A DNA stretch of 64,000 nt from Pontederia crassipes (GCA_030549335.1 CM060195.1:30012874-30076873), one strand, 5' to 3'; numbered from the stretch's first letter, positions 24,916 to 39,254 are shown. Numbers and translations: made by a program. Notes: generated by a model not told the origin, from the sequence alone.

Positions 24916-27900
24916 TTGTTATGAGATCAAGTCAAATATCAAGTTGAGAGGGAATTAGGAAATGGATAGATGTAGGTTCGGAAAAGGAAAATGGTTGATT
25001 ACTGCAGAAAATGGTCGACCGCTGTTTGTACAGAAGAACAATTGCGATATTCTAATGATTGATCGAAATAACGATAACAATTACTACACACTGGTTAATT
25101 TGTCAGAGAATCAATGTCACTAGAGTGATCTGAGTAGAAGAATGCCACCGATTACATGATTTTACAACAGAGAACAGAAAGTCGGTGCCCTAGCAGGTTT
25201 ATAGTTTGGATCAATTTGTAAAAGAAGAAAGGAAGGAGGATAAGGCCGATAGAGAGAGGTTAGAGACTTGTCGGAAAGCACATGCAGAGTTGAACGATGA
25301 TGCCGAAGAATGTTAGGGATTGAGATAAAAAACCAAGAAAAATCAAAGGAAATTGAGCAGTCAAACCACGTAATAGTGTTCGCTGGTAGTGGAATCTGAT
25401 TCACCGATCATTGGAAAGAATCTCCGGACGGAATCAAGTGTCTTCGTAGGATGGAATCGAAGTGCCCTAGTTTCGCCGCGTCGATCTTCGCAATGTCTTA
25501 TCGAAGTAGAGTTCGTCGATGACTGGGGAGGATCATGCGATTGGAGAACCGGCTGCTTGATGCGGTTGATACTGAGGGAGATCGCCGGGAAAGATTGTCA
25601 AGAAAGATCGTCGATGAAATTAGGCGGCGGTACGCAGACGATCGTTCGGACTCGATGTTTGCAAAAAAATTGGGATTTTTTTCAATCGGCGCCCTTTTAT
25701 ATTGCATCAAAACGATTGATCGAAATCATGTCAGGTGACCATTATTACCTAGCGCATTTATAATCAACCCTTTTTTTTACAATAGAAATTTTGACTATCG
25801 TCCGAAATACTTTCTGACGGCTATTCTAGAAGTGCCTATCTTGTTAAGTAGGATGGGTCATTTAGTAACTTAGCGGTCGTCCGATTAGATCAATAATGGT
25901 CGACTGATATAATAATGGTCGATCGATCTGTATGTATGTGTTGTGCAACACAATTTTATATTCAATTCGATTAACAAATAATGGTCACTCATGAATTAAA
26001 TTGAGAGGCAATAAAGTTCCTAGCAACCCAAGTTCATGTCTAAGCATACAAAATCTTTTCTCACTTAAGGGTTTGTGAAAATATTCGCAAGTTGAATTTC
26101 GGTAGGCACATGTTCAATCGCAATATCCTTAAGAGTCACATGTTCTCTAATGAAATGATAATGCAAATCAATATGCTTTGTTCTAGAATGTTGAATTGGG
26201 ATTTTGGTCATTTCTATTGCACTTGTGTTGCACTTCATGTGTACACTTGAACAAATCATACCATAATCAAGTAATTAAAGTTTTACCCATAATATTTGTA
26301 CACAACAACTACCGACTATTATATAGTCGGCCTCGACGGTAGAGAGTGCGATGTAGTTTTGCTTTTTGCTATCTCATGAAATCAGAGGGCTATCAAGAAA
26401 GCAACACATCACACTAGTATTTTTTCTATCAACTTTACATCCGGCAAAATCCACATCGGTGTAGGCATATAAGTCAAAAGATGAGTCTCTATCATACTAA
26501 ATGCCTAAATCACAAGTATGTTTTAAGTAACGCAATATTCTCTTAACAGTAGCTAAATGTGATTCTTTAGTCGCGGATTAAAATCTTGCACATAAGCATA
26601 CACTAAACATGATATTTGGCATAGATGCCGTTAAGTAAAGCAAATTACCAATCATACATCTATACATCTTTTGATCAATGGATTTGTCTTTCTCATATTT
26701 ATCCAATTTAGTTGTAGTACTCATGGGAGTTGAACTTGGCTTACATTCATCCCTTCCAAATCTCTTGAGCAACTCTTTTATATACTTCTCTTAATTAAGA
26801 AATATTCCATCCTTATTTTGCTTGACTTATAATCCTAAGAAGAATGTGAGATCACCTACAAGACTCATCTCAAATTCTTTTTACATAAGAGACTCAAACT
26901 CTTTGCACAAGCATTCATTAGTAGCACCATAAATAATATCATCAACATAAATATGAATTATTAAAATATCATCTTTCAAATCTTCAAGAATGATGTGGTC
27001 TCATCTTTCCCTTTTTCAAAAATCATTTTTAATCAAAAAATACTTAGTCTTTCATACCAAGGTCTAGGAGCTTATTTAAGTCCATAGAGAGCTTTAGAAA
27101 GTTTGAATACATGATTAAAAAAATTTGGATTTTCAAATCTTTGAGCTTGCTCAACATAAACTCCCTCGTTTATAAAACCAATTAGAAAAGTCAATTTTAC
27201 ATCCATTTGAAAAAAAGTTTGAATCCTTTAAATCATGCAAAAGCTAAAAGCATTCTAATAGCATCAAGTCTAGCAACGGGTGCAAAAGTTTCTTCAAGAT
27301 CAACTCCTTCTATTTGTGAATAACCTTTTGCTACAAATGTTGTCTTATTTCTTATTATGATGTTATTTTCATCTAGTTTACTTCTAAACACCCATTTACT
27401 ACTAATTATGAGATATTATTTTGGCATTTCTATAAGTTTCCAAACTTAATTTCTTTCAAAATTATTTAATTCTTCGTGCACATCATTTATCCAATTTGAA
27501 TCATTCAAAGCTTCATCAATATTACTACGTTCAAATTGTGCAAAAATGTCGAGAAAGCACACAAGTTTTTTTAAGGAATTTTTAATCTTTATACCTTCAT
27601 TTATGTTACGTATAACTTGGTCAGGTGGATGTGATGATGCATGTTTTCAATTTCTTGAAATAACTTGATTATCTTCCACTTGTGATACTTCTATTTGTTC
27701 CATATTTGAAGTATTCATTCTCATTTGTTCCAAGCCCTCATTTTGAATTTACATGTCTTCAATTTATCTTTCCACTTCAACTATTTCTTTCTCATCATCA
27801 TTCACTTGCATGCTCATAAAAAAAATCATTAGTTTCATTGAATTTAATATTGATAGATTCTTCAATGACTAATGTTCTTTTATTATACACTCTATATGCT

Positions 27901-29456
27901 TTACTTGTACTAGAGTATCTAAAAAATACACCAACATCACATTTTGCATCAAATTTTCCTAATTTAGTTTTAATATTCAAGATACAACATTTACAACTAA
28001 ACACCTTGAAATATAAAATATTTGACATTTTTCCATATAAAGCTTTCAAACATATTTTCTTTTCAAGAGTTCTAACTAAGATTCTATTTAATATATAACA
28101 TGATGTGTTTACTGATTTCGCCCAAAAATACTTAGGAAAATTACTTTCATTTGGCATTGTCCTAGCCATTTCTTGAATGGTTCTATTTTTTTTATTCTAC
28201 TACTACATTTTGTTGAGGTGTTCTAGGTGTAAAAAAATTATGTGTAATTTCATTTTCTTCTCAAAATAATTCAAATTTGTAGTTTTCAAATTCACCTCCG
28301 TGATCACTTCTAATTTTTGCAATTTTTAACTCAAGTTCATTTTGTATTCTTTTTGCAAATTTAGAAAACATGCTTATAATTTCATTTTTGCTTGTAAGAA
28401 AAATAATCCATGTAAAAAGAAAGAAATCATCAATAATAACAAACACATATTTCTTTCCATCTAAACTTACTACATGAATAGGTTCAAATAAGTCAAGTTG
28501 TAAAAGTTCTATAGACCTATGTGTACTAATAATACCTTTTAATTTAAACGAACTTATGATTTGTTTATCTTTAAGACGTGAATCACAAACATTATTTTTC
28601 TCAAATTTAATTTTGTATAAACCTCTAACTAGTTCATAACTTCAAAATTTACTTAACAACTTAAAATTTACATGTCCTAATCTTCTATGCCAAAGATTTA
28701 TATCATCATGCATAACACTAAAACATTTTTCACTTTTCAAATTTTCAAAATCAATTTTGTATATATTATTGTATCTAAACCCATATGTATAACTTCCTTA
28801 TTTTCGTCTAGAATGAAGCATTTATCCTTTTCATATTTTACTAAATAGTTTCTATCACATAATTCATTTATGCTAATTAAGTTATGTTTTAAATTTTCAA
28901 CTAGCCAAACATTTTCCAATGATACTTTATCATTCTTACCAACATTACCTATACCAGTTACTCTTCCTTTTCTATTATCTCCAAAGGTGACTTTTTCTTT
29001 ATTTTTTTTCTAATGTAATAAAGCTTGATGGATCACCGATCATATGTTTTGAGCATCCACTATCCAAATACCATTTACCCTCATTATCCTTTGGAGCTCC
29101 CTCCAAAAAGGATATTAAGATTCAATAACGGAGCCGGAGTCAAACTTTAGGGAGGGGCATTTATATATAATTGTATACTGTATACTATATACTATATACT
29201 ATATACTATATATTTTTATTTTCTATTATATTTATACTACATACTGTATATTCATCTTTTTTGTACCAAAATTTGTTTAGGTCCAATTTGGTCAAAGATT
29301 GTCCTTTTAAAAACCCAAATCTTCTTTATACCACTATTTATCCAATTTTTATACATTCATAAGTATAATGTCCTTTATAGCCACAATGAAAACAAATGAT
29401 ATGTGATTTTGCATGAAGATTTTGTGATACCTTAACAAATAGAATCTTTTTATCCT

Positions 29457-30828
29457 TGATGCACAGAAAATCATGTATTAGTTTGGGTCATTTGATTAAC
29501 ACTTTAGAATGTTTTATGTTTAGAAAAGAAGAGTTTTGATTTGTTTTCATATAATTTCCTTTAGATTTAATTTATGTCTAAATCTGAAAATTATTCATGA
29601 AAAAATATGAGAAAACGTCGAAATCAAGATAAAAAAGGCCTAAAATAGCTCAGAAGACTGTCACGGCCGTGACAGTTCTGGTCATGGCCATGACAGAAAG
29701 ATTCAGCACTCAGAAAATTGACTAAGTTACTGTCACGGCCGTGGCAATTTCTATCATGGTCGTGACAAACAATTTTCAGTAGAAAATTTGGCTAATTTTC
29801 AGCCTTGACAGCCTTCTGTCACGGCCATGATGGAGCTTTTCACGGCCGTGACAACGGTCTGTTAGGTCATTTTAAAGTCATTTTTATCCACTTTTTGGAT
29901 ATATTTTCGGTTTCTTTCCTTGGAGGACGAGAAAACCTATAAAAAAAGGCAGAAGAAGGCATGGAAAAGCATCCCTGGAGCATACTTTTGAAGTCTAAAA
30001 AGAGGAGAAGTGCAAGGACAATAGCGAAGCTTTGCCGGAAACTCGAGAGAGGACGCGCTTAGCCTACGCTAGAGTTTTTGTTTTCTTTTCCCTACATTTT
30101 TATTCTAGATTTGATGTTGATTTTCTCAGATTTATTCCTTTATTAGGGTCATCCTAGTTGAATCCTATTTATGTATTGGATTCTTCTTAATATTAGTTTA
30201 ATTTGAATCGTTAATAGCATTGCAATTTCATGTTTAATGCTTTCCTTTGATTCCATGATTTATGATTTGATTTCTATCTGAGAAGAAGTGATTATTTTCA
30301 TAATAGTTTCTAGGATTGATCTTAAATTATTGCATGCCACAATTAGGGAAATCCCTAATTTGTGTAGTTATTAAGATGACTTTAGAAAGCCCTTAATATT
30401 AATTTCGATTGAATGCATCTTATGATTTAATTAAGTAAATAAAAAATTGAAAGGATTGATTTATTTTAATTATTTCTTAATATAGTAGTTAAATCCTGAA
30501 ATATTAGTTAACTAAATTTGGGAATTCACTTTATTATCGATTCAACTAATTCTAAGTTAAGAAAATTCATTACATTCTAGTGATGATAATTAGGAGCCTT
30601 AATCATCAAATCATTATGTCTCCAGGTGATCATTTCTTTTATTTTTTTTCTTATTTTCTTTTTATTCACATCTGAACTCATATATTTTCTTGATTTCTCA
30701 ATTAATAAGGTTAAAATAAAATATAAGTTATTAACCGTCCTCATGGGAACGATAACTCTACGCATTCACTTTATTACTTGAGCGACTAGTGCACTTGCTA
30801 GTGTTTGCTATCAATTCTACACGCATCA
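29457..30828 (+). repeat. 5' LTR of the nested Gypsy-type element
   Basis: TGATGCAC...ACGCATCA. It contains a cluster of TGTCACGGCCGTGACA-like palindromes at about 29655-29860. The end of the LTR is followed after AG and a T run by the tRNA-Asp primer site. Confidence 0.92.
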
Positions 30829-30834
30829 AGTTTT

Positions 30835-30850
30835 TGGCGCCGTTGCCGGG
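30835..30850 (+). other. Primer-binding site, tRNA-Asp type
   Basis: TGGCGCCGTTGCCGGG, 16 bases complementary to the CCA end of plant tRNA-Asp, six bases after the LTR. Confidence 0.8.
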
Positions 30851-31000
30851 ATGTGTTTAATAATTTTTATTTTTATTTTACTTGTTATTTGAGGGATTTT
30901 ATTTTTCTATGAAATTCCATGCAGATTCATATTAATTCACATACTTTCATATTTTTTTTATTTTGTGTGACCAGGAAATATTTTCGAAAGACAATTCAGA

Positions 31001-31945
31001 ATGACAACAAAACCAAAGGCTATAGGAGATTATTATTTGGAAGCCCAAAGAAATATGATTGAGGATCATGAAGTACAAATATCACAACTTGCAAATAACA
31101 ATATCCCACTCATTCCCATGGTACAAGGAAATTCTTCTATTGAAGATAGAATGTTAAAGTTCATGACAATGACTGAAGAAAAAGTTCAACTTCAAGAAAG
31201 AGCCTTTATGAAGTTGTTGGGACAAGTAGAGCAATTGGAGGCTAAGATTCAAGTGAAAAATGATGTTCCTCCATCCACCTACATAGAGTCAAATTCCAAC
31301 ATCGAAGAAAAATTATGCCAATTGATTGGAGTCATAGAGAAAAGATTCATCATACAAGATTAATTTATTAACAATCTACAATCACAGTTGGCACAGTTGA
31401 AGGATCAACAACCAGTTATTATTTCTTCTCATCCTCAATCCCCAAATTTTAATGTTAAGTTTGATATCTTGCAGGCAAAATTTCAAACATTGGAGAAGAA
31501 AGTGGAGTTGGCTTCTCAGATTGCTTATGCCTCGGGGGATAATATTTTGGATAAGTTTGTACCTATTATATGCCCCTGTCACTTGCAATATTTTAATCCA
31601 GAAAGAAGACGACCGAGGAAGAATTATTATCAGAAGAGATGGACTGCTCAATGGAGGGTCAAGGAGACAAGTGAATATATTATGGAAGATGGACAAGTGC
31701 GAAAAAGAAATCCGCCTTCAGAAAGTCCAACAACTATCCTAATGGTACCTCCAAATCATTCATTGGTAGAAGGAAACACACCATCATCACCTCATACATC
31801 ACAAAATTCGATGAATTGGAAGCCCAAGGATCAAGCTCCACAAACATATCCAGGTACTTCTTTAAAAGTGGAGGGACAATGCTTCGAGAATTACATTAGA
31901 TGTAAGATGAAAAAAAGTCACTTCGAATCCCTTCCAGATACTTAA
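31001..31945 (+). other. gag-like remains of the nested element
   Basis: Starts MTTKPKAIGDYYLEAQRNMI. Heptad-like Glu/Gln-rich stretches suggest a coiled coil (EEKVQLQERAFMKLLGQVEQ). It occupies the gag position, 150 bases after the primer site. I see no zinc knuckle, protease or pol. It belongs to a broken element and resembles no host gene that I know. Confidence 0.5.
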
Positions 31946-33263
31946 GGTAACAAAAGGATAAAAGTCAAGCTAACGACTATGACTTAGAACTATACTCTTA
32001 AAATTTTGTCCTCTTAGTTTTTAGTTTAGCATTAGTACTGGATTCTTTAATTTAGATTAGTTAACATTAAAATTTTAGTTTTTGAGAGTCTGCTCCAGGA
32101 GGACACGGTCATGGCCGTGCCTATCTTATTGGATGCCAACGCCTCTGTCACGGCCGTATCCATGTAATGCCACAATCGGGACAATTCTAAAATGCAGAAG
32201 TCCAAATCATGCCGGAAGAAGCTTGTGAGCCATCTTTTGAAGCAACATGACCGACCTAAAAAGCATCAGGTTGTCTCTACTCCTTTTACATTTTACCACA
32301 TTCCTTACTATTATTTCATAGTTTTCATGTGTATGGGCCTAACACTAGGTAGTGTCAGGTTCAAACTTGGGGGAGGGACTTAGTCTTGTTTCATTTGCAT
32401 GACATGCCTATTTTTAACATTTTGAGTCGTTCGTCTTATTTTGTTTGCCATGCATCTAATTATGAAAATTTTAAAAATTTTCTGTCATCTTATTTCTTCT
32501 TGTTTATTATTTTATTATCTTTAAGCATATTTTCAAAACATCGCTTAATCTATGAAATTCAATCATTGTTTCTTTTTATCGGGTATCACTAGAGTATTGA
32601 GAATTGGATTGAGTTTGTTGCTAACTAGAAGGACTAGCTTTTAAATGATGAATTTCTCTATTATTTACTATGATGTTAGTCTTGATTATAATTGCATCTT
32701 TATTGAAAGCATTGTCTTTTTGGAGCTTATAATTATGCTAATTTTAATGTTAAAATGAAATGGAAAAGAAGGCTAGTTGAGCCCCAACAGTTAAATGAAA
32801 AGTATAAAGTACCCTATGGAACCTTAGTGTGTCCGGGTAATTAGATCCGTAGGGGATTCTTGCCTGACGACCTAAGGGCATCTGCTCTGGAATCCGTCGA
32901 TCGAAAGCCCGTTATATGGGCCACTTTGTGCAATATGGAGGATTATTAAATTCTTAAGTGAAAAGAAAAAAAATTCTTAATGCCGAAATGTGAAATAATA
33001 ATAGTATGAAAATAACCTCCTTAAAAGACTTATGGTTCAATATTGATACTCTTATAAGATTGACTAATATTATTTGTAGATATGCAGGAAAGAAATGTTT
33101 AAATGCTAAGAATTTTGCAACGCTAAGTATTGGTTGAGAATAGATACTCTAGTGATGGTCGTGTAAAAAAACGGTGGGAGGAAAGTATTGATTTTGTGAT
33201 GGAGCCATGTGCTTTATCTGAAATTTGCTTGAGGACAAGCAAAATATTAAGCTTGGGGGTATT

Positions 33264-34635
33264 TGATGCACGGAAAATCATGTATTAATTTGAGTCATTT
33301 GATTAACACTTTAGAATGTTTTATGTTTAGAAAAGAAGAGTTTTGATTTTTTTTTTCATATAATTTCCTTTAGATTTGATTTCTACCTAAATTTGAAAAT
33401 TATTCATGACTCAGAAAACGTCGAAATCAAGGTAGGAAAAGGTCTAAACTAGCTCAGAAGACTATCACGGCCGTGACAGTTCTGGTCATGACCGTGACAG
33501 AAAGATTCAGCACAGAAAATTGGCTAAGTTACTGTCACGACCGTGACAGTTTCTGTCATGGTCGTGACAGACAATTTCCAGCAGAAAGTTTGACTAATTT
33601 TCAACCTTGACAGCCTTCTGTCACGGTCATGATGGAGCCTTTCACGGCCGTGACGGTGATCTGTTAGGTCATTTTAAGCTATTTTTATCCACTTTTTAGA
33701 TATATTTTCGGTTTCTTTTCTTGGCGGACGAGAAAACCTATAAAAGAAAGCAGAAGAGGGCTTGGAAAAGCATCCCTGGAGCATACTTTTGAAGTCTAAA
33801 ATGAGAAGAAGTACAAGGACAATAGCGAAGCTCTGCCGGAAACTCAAGAGAGGACGCGCTTAGCCTACGCTAGAGTTTTTGTTTTCTTTTCCTTACATTT
33901 TTATTCTAGATTTGATGTTGATTTTCTCAGATTTATTCTTTTATTAGGGTCATCCTAGTTGAACCCTATTTATGTATTGAATTATTCTTAATATTAGTTT
34001 AATTTGAATCGTTAATAGCATTGCAATTTTATGTTTAATGTTTTCCTTTGATTCCATGATTTATGATTTGATTTCTATCTGAGAAGAAGTGATTATTTTC
34101 ATAATAGTTTTTAGGATTGATCTTAAATTATTGCATGCCACAATTATGGAAATCGAAAGAGACCTAATTCGTGTTGTTATTAAGGTGACTTGAGAAAGCC
34201 CTTAATATTAATTCCGATTGAATGCATCTTATGATTTAATTAAGTAAATAAAAATCGAAAGGATTGATTTATTTTAATTATTTCTTAAGATAGTAGTTAA
34301 ATGCTGAAATATTGGTTAATTAAATTTGGAAATTCACTTTGTTATCGATTCAACTAATTTTAAGTTAAGAAAATTCATTACATTCTAGTGGTGATAATTA
34401 GGAGCCTTAATCATCAAATCATTATGTCTCCAGGTGATCATTTCTTTTATTTTTTTTTTATTTTCTTTTTATTCACATCTGAACTCATATATTTTCTTGA
34501 TTTTTCAATTAACAAGATTAAAATAAAATATAAGTTATTAACCGTCCTCGTGAGAACGATAACTCTACTCATTCATTTTATTACTTGAGCGATTAGTGCA
34601 CTTGCTAGTGTTTACTATCAATTCTACACGCATCA
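33264..34635 (+). repeat. 3' LTR of the nested Gypsy-type element
   Basis: Same length and termini as the 5' LTR, preceded by AAGCTTGGGGGTATT and followed by the ATCCT duplication. Confidence 0.92.
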
Positions 34636-36000
34636 ATCCTTCTTAGTATCAAATGAGCTAAACCCAAGTCCATTTTTATTAAAAGTTTTTCTTTGTGTTT
34701 ATAGCATTGCATCTAAAATTTTTCCACCATTTACAATTTTTTCAAATTTATCTTTTAAAACATGATTCTTATTTTTCAAAGATTTAACACTACAAGTTTG
34801 TTTTTCACAAGATAATTTCAAAGTATTATTTTCCATTTTCAAAGCTTCAATCATGAATTCTAAATTAGAGTTCTCATCGTCTAATAATGTGCAATTTTCA
34901 CATACTTTGAATTCATCTTCATTTTTCAAGTTTTCAAATTCTACTTTCAAATCATCATGTTTCTTTTTAAGACATTCATATTTATCTATAAGAATTCTAA
35001 ACTCATCATGCATATCAAAACCTTCGCTATCACTAGATTCGAATGATTTAGATAATACCTCATGGATATTTGTCATAAGATATATGTAAGTTTCTTCATC
35101 ATCACTTGAAAAAGTTTTGAAGTCGTTCTCTTCATCTTCACTTCCATCCCAAGTGGTTTGAAGAGCTTTTTTTTTCTTCTTCGACTTTTCTCCATCCTTT
35201 AATTTCTTAACTAGATTTGGACACTCATTCTTGTAGTGCCCAATCTTTTTGCACCAAAGCAAGTTACTTGATTTTTTCTTGTTGATGATCATCTTTCGGA
35301 GAAGTCGTTCTTTTTCTTTTGCTTAGCAAACTTAAGATATTTGTCAAGCTTCTTGGCATACAAGACTAGCTTCTTATCGTTTAGATTTTCATCTTCTTCA
35401 CTTCATTTTCATCCATCCTTGCTTTGGAAGCCAATGTATTTTTTTTTTGGAGATATTTCTTCATTTTCCTTGATTCCAATCTTATAGGTCAAAATAGATC
35501 CTATGAGATCATCAAAATGTAACTTGTTCAATCATTCTCTTCGATCACGGTTCTTTTCGTGTGTCACTTGGAAGAAAGGCACCTGAGAAATTTCTTCACT
35601 TTTTTAAAGTTAGTTTGTGGCTCGCCTAAGGAGGCTAAACAATTCACAATATCATTAAAATGTACAACCATTTTATTTATAAAATCATTTTCATGCATCT
35701 TAGAAGAGTCATATTGATGATTCAAAATGTTTAGTCTAAATTCCTTAACCTTATCGGTACTTCCATATGTAATAATAAACTTTCTCTATATTTCATAAGC
35801 ACTTTGACAATTAAAAACATGATTAAATTCCACTGTATCTAACGCACAAAAAGATGATTTTTTTTGCTTTCCAATTTAACTTCACAAGTAATCTCTCACC
35901 TTCGGTGTATTCCAAATGTGACTTTCCATGCAAATCAAATCCATTTTCAATTATACATCGAATCCATTTTCAATTACACAAAAATAGGACCGAGTCTACA

Positions 36001-37195
36001 TCGAATCCGGATCGAATTTTGTGTTGGTAAAAACATCAAAAAAGTATTGTAGAATGCGGGCCGGGTTTGGAGCAACTTGGGCTAGGTTCTAACAAAGAAA
36101 AATTGGGGTGATTTTTCGTCAACTTTGGTCGAGATTTTAAAAACCAAAATAAGATTTTGGATAACTATCTTATGTAATTTATTCATGGTTCATAGGAGAA
36201 CATAAAACGTGTTTTAATCTTTCTTTAATTTTGTTATTCTATTAAGAAAATGCATCCAAAGGTGAACTGTCCACACAGAACTACCTAGAACTTGAAACTT
36301 TAGACAAGTTTTTCGTTGACCATGCTTGTTTTCCGGCTATCACTCTGGCATTGCGTGATAGAGGGATGTGCCACGAAGAGATGGCCGAAAGTTTCAGCCA
36401 CACACGTGCACTGAAAAAGGAGAAAACATAATAAAAAATGAAGGAAAATCATAAACGTGAATGAGAGAAAGATGTTTTGGAAGAGGTCTTTGTGGTCTTA
36501 TTTATAAAAAAAAAGTCTCTCAATTTCTAATCTAGTCAAAACTCATACTCATACTTTTTATACATAATTTATCTTTTATTTTTCATAAATTTAGTCTATT
36601 TAAATAAATAATTAATATTATTATTTCTTATTTTCAAAATTAAAATAATAATTAATTATTATTTTATTTCCTGAATATTTTTATCTTTAAAACTCCTAAT
36701 TTCAACCTATTTGATTTCTCATCCTCTTCTACTTATTTTTTCTTTATTCTATATATCTTAAACAAAATTATTCCTAAATTTTTGGAATTAAAAAGTAAAT
36801 AATATTCTTATCTTCTAGTTTATGAAATAAAATAATAATAAAATAATATTTTATCTTCTAGATATTTTTCAACATAAAATTTTTATTTTAACTCTCATTA
36901 GGAATATTTATATCCTAAACTTCTAGTTAGATTCAAATTCAATTTTAATTCCTAATCTTATTATAATTCAACTCTTAATTTAATTAAAAATTGTCTTTTC
37001 CTATCCTTTATCTAATAACACTTCTATTCTCATTCAAACTTTTCTTATCTTTTCTTATTTTCTTCTTTTATCCTTCCTCCAACTATACTTTTATTTCTTT
37101 TAAAACTTTATCTTTATTTAACTAATCATAAATTTTTGATTTATTTTAATTTTGAAAAGTAATTTTAATTTTAAAAAATTTCAAGATGTTACATA
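36001..37195 (-). other. Unassigned AT-rich stretch, possibly LTR-derived
   Basis: No gene. Read on the - strand, the right border starts TGTAACATCTTG, a beginning seen in some plant Gypsy LTRs. The region 36050-36480 is less AT-rich than the rest. No matching end or target duplication was recognised. Confidence 0.3.
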
Positions 37196-37204
37196 TTAAT
37201 TGAA

Positions 37205-37425
37205 AATTAACCAACGTTGGTTTGCGTAGTAGTAGCGAGCTGCATCCCAAGTGGTCGATGGTACTAATAGCTCGGGATCGATCCTTGAAGTCCTCACATT
37301 GGCCGGGGTATAAATCTTTCCCGTCCTCGCCTGGGACATCAGATTAGTTAGGTGCTAGGGACACCGGTGGGTTAGTAAAGAAATACTGCGGCAATTAAGT
37401 TAAAGTTATCTATCGATCTATTCCT
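37205..37425 (+). mobile_element. SINE-like repeat (tRNA-derived)
   Basis: Contains box-A-like sequence 'tggtttgcgtagtagtagcg', box-B-like 'gggatcgatcctt', then 'gtataaatctttcccgtcctcgcctgggacatcagattagttaggtgctaggga' in separate recognisable blocks that resemble Au-type plant SINEs. The tail and target duplication are unclear. Confidence 0.45.
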
Positions 37426-37763
37426 ATTTGTATTTACCTAATTTTATTATTATAGATGCATTTTCCCTTTTATTATTAACAAGTTGTAAAAAATTTATTT
37501 AATAAAATTTCATTAAAATGCTCGTGACATTAATAAAGAAAACACAAAAATAATTTCTAATTGAAATGTAAATAATATTGAATAATGAACTTCATTAGTT
37601 CTATTGTTTTGTTTGAAGAATATTACTTCAAAGATAATAAAATTTTAATAGAGATTAAAATAAGTAATACACCAATGGGAGATGTTAGGTCAAGTGATAA
37701 ACACTTTGTGCTCGTTTAAGAACGTCTCAAAGTGGAACGATACGAAATTAGTTTGATAATAGT

Positions 37764-37950
37764 AAGGCCCCGTTTGTTTGCAAACACCATCCCATAATTG
37801 AATTTTGGGACGGAAACAAACGGGGTGGAACCGGGTCTTGTCACATCATTTTTTTCATTTTTTTGTCTTTTGAATTTTACGTGACATTTTCTTTTTTTTC
37901 GAATTTTTTTTCTTTCCTTTTCTCTCACACCATATCTTTTATAAAATAAA
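37764..37950 (+). mobile_element. Possible hAT-type MITE end, split by Helitrons
   Basis: Starts 'taaggccccgtttgtttgc' and carries a perfect 12-base inverted repeat CCCCGTTTGTTT/AAACAAACGGGG with a short spacer. The stretch after the Helitron block ends 'aataggcccta' near 54065, whose complement resembles this start. Together they would make an element of about 1.1 kb, opened at 37950/53108. Confidence 0.3.
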
Positions 37951-38587
37951 CTAGTACATCTCCCGCACGATATGCGGGTGATGAAAGAAACTTATAATAT
38001 TAATAAACTATATTTAATTTTAACTTTATGCTTTAATTTTAAGAAAATTACTAAGTTTATTATGAACAGATAATTAAATATTCATAAATATGTTTAATAC
38101 TTATGCTTAATTTTCAACTCTCCTCAGCACATAGGATCGTTTGATTGAATTTTATCCTATTTTTATTTATAAAAATATAAAATAATCATAGTAAAGGGCC
38201 AAAAATTAGGTAACCTTATTTAGTATCTTTAATCAATGAATAAGAGTTAGTGTATATAGTTTAGATTAAGAATGGATAAATCAATTTTGGTAAAGTTTGT
38301 GTTTAAATAAGCTTATAAGTATAAAATGGATATAATATAAGAAATTATCAACTTTTAATATGATACATAGTAACAAATAACTTTTTATTGAACCATAATA
38401 AATAATTTATTTACATTTAATTTTATATTTTTAATATATATTGTAATTTCTCTCCTTTATGTAATAAATAATTAAATTTTCAATCAAACACAAAATAAGA
38501 ATAAGTCGTTTTAGGATATCAAATTTCACATAATAATAATCTTTATTTGTAGGATAATAAATTTTCAAAGAAAAAGACATCCTAGTA

Positions 38588-38785
<198 letters not shown>

Positions 38786-39252
38786 GCCAAAGTGAAAGTT
38801 TGGCTAAATGTATATTAAGTTTACCTTATCTATAACATAAAATCATATGTCTAAAGTATACTCCAACCATAAATATTTATAACATAATTTCTTAAACATC
38901 ATGTAAATGATATAATGCAAAATTATATATTTATTATGTCATCCTCTCGAATCATCTTAGGGAGCTACTCTATGGCCAAAGATGGACTATGCAAATATTC
39001 GGATAAAAAATAAGAAAACAATTTGTTGGGTTACATATTGGAAAATATATTTCTGAATTTAAATAATTAAAAAATTAAAATAAAAACAATACATGCTTTC
39101 TGTATGTTGATAAACCTTTGCTGAAATATTATTTTATATATTGTTCCATAAGAAAAAATCATTAATGTATTAGTTATTGAAGTCAAGTTGCCTCAATTGA
39201 ATTATGCCAAGATGTGCGAATAAAACTCAAAGCTATAAAAATCAATTAATAT

Positions 39253-39254
<2 letters not shown>

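Larger units (their letters stand above)
29457..34635 (+). mobile_element. Non-autonomous Ty3/Gypsy-type LTR element, full length, nested in Copia fossil B
   Basis: Two LTRs of 1,372 bases each (29457-30828 and 33264-34635), both starting TGATGCAC and ending ACGCATCA, flanked by a perfect 5-base duplication ATCCT (29452-29456 and 34636-34640). The primer site TGGCGCCGTTGCCGGG at 30835-30850 matches the 3' end of tRNA-Asp, as in Athila-type elements. A polypurine tract, AAGCTTGGGGG, precedes the second LTR. The internal 2.4 kb holds only gag-like remains (about 31001-31945) and no pol, so it depended on other elements. By eye the first 430 bases of the LTRs differ at roughly 8-9% of sites, mostly transitions, which suggests an age of a few million years. 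It looks structurally whole but is coding-defective. Confidence 0.92.
21741..36000 (-). mobile_element. Copia (Sirevirus-like) retrotransposon fossil B, truncated at its 5' side
   Basis: A large Ty1/Copia element on the - strand. From right to left: gag (35960-34640, with a zinc knuckle LWCKKIGHYKNEC and a long coiled coil), a pre-integrase zinc region (about 28900), integrase (28450-27800, with RSDHGGEFEN), reverse transcriptase (27500-26580, including YVDDII), RNase H (26260-26065), an extra downstream reading frame (24915-24097), a polypurine tract (about 23167-23180) and one LTR (21741-23165). The 5' LTR and primer site are not found; homology stops near 36.0 kb. It is broken, with many interruptions, and a younger LTR element lies in its gag (29457-34635). 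The extended coiled-coil gag and the extra frame after pol suggest the Sirevirus lineage; that placement is inferred. Confidence 0.82.
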
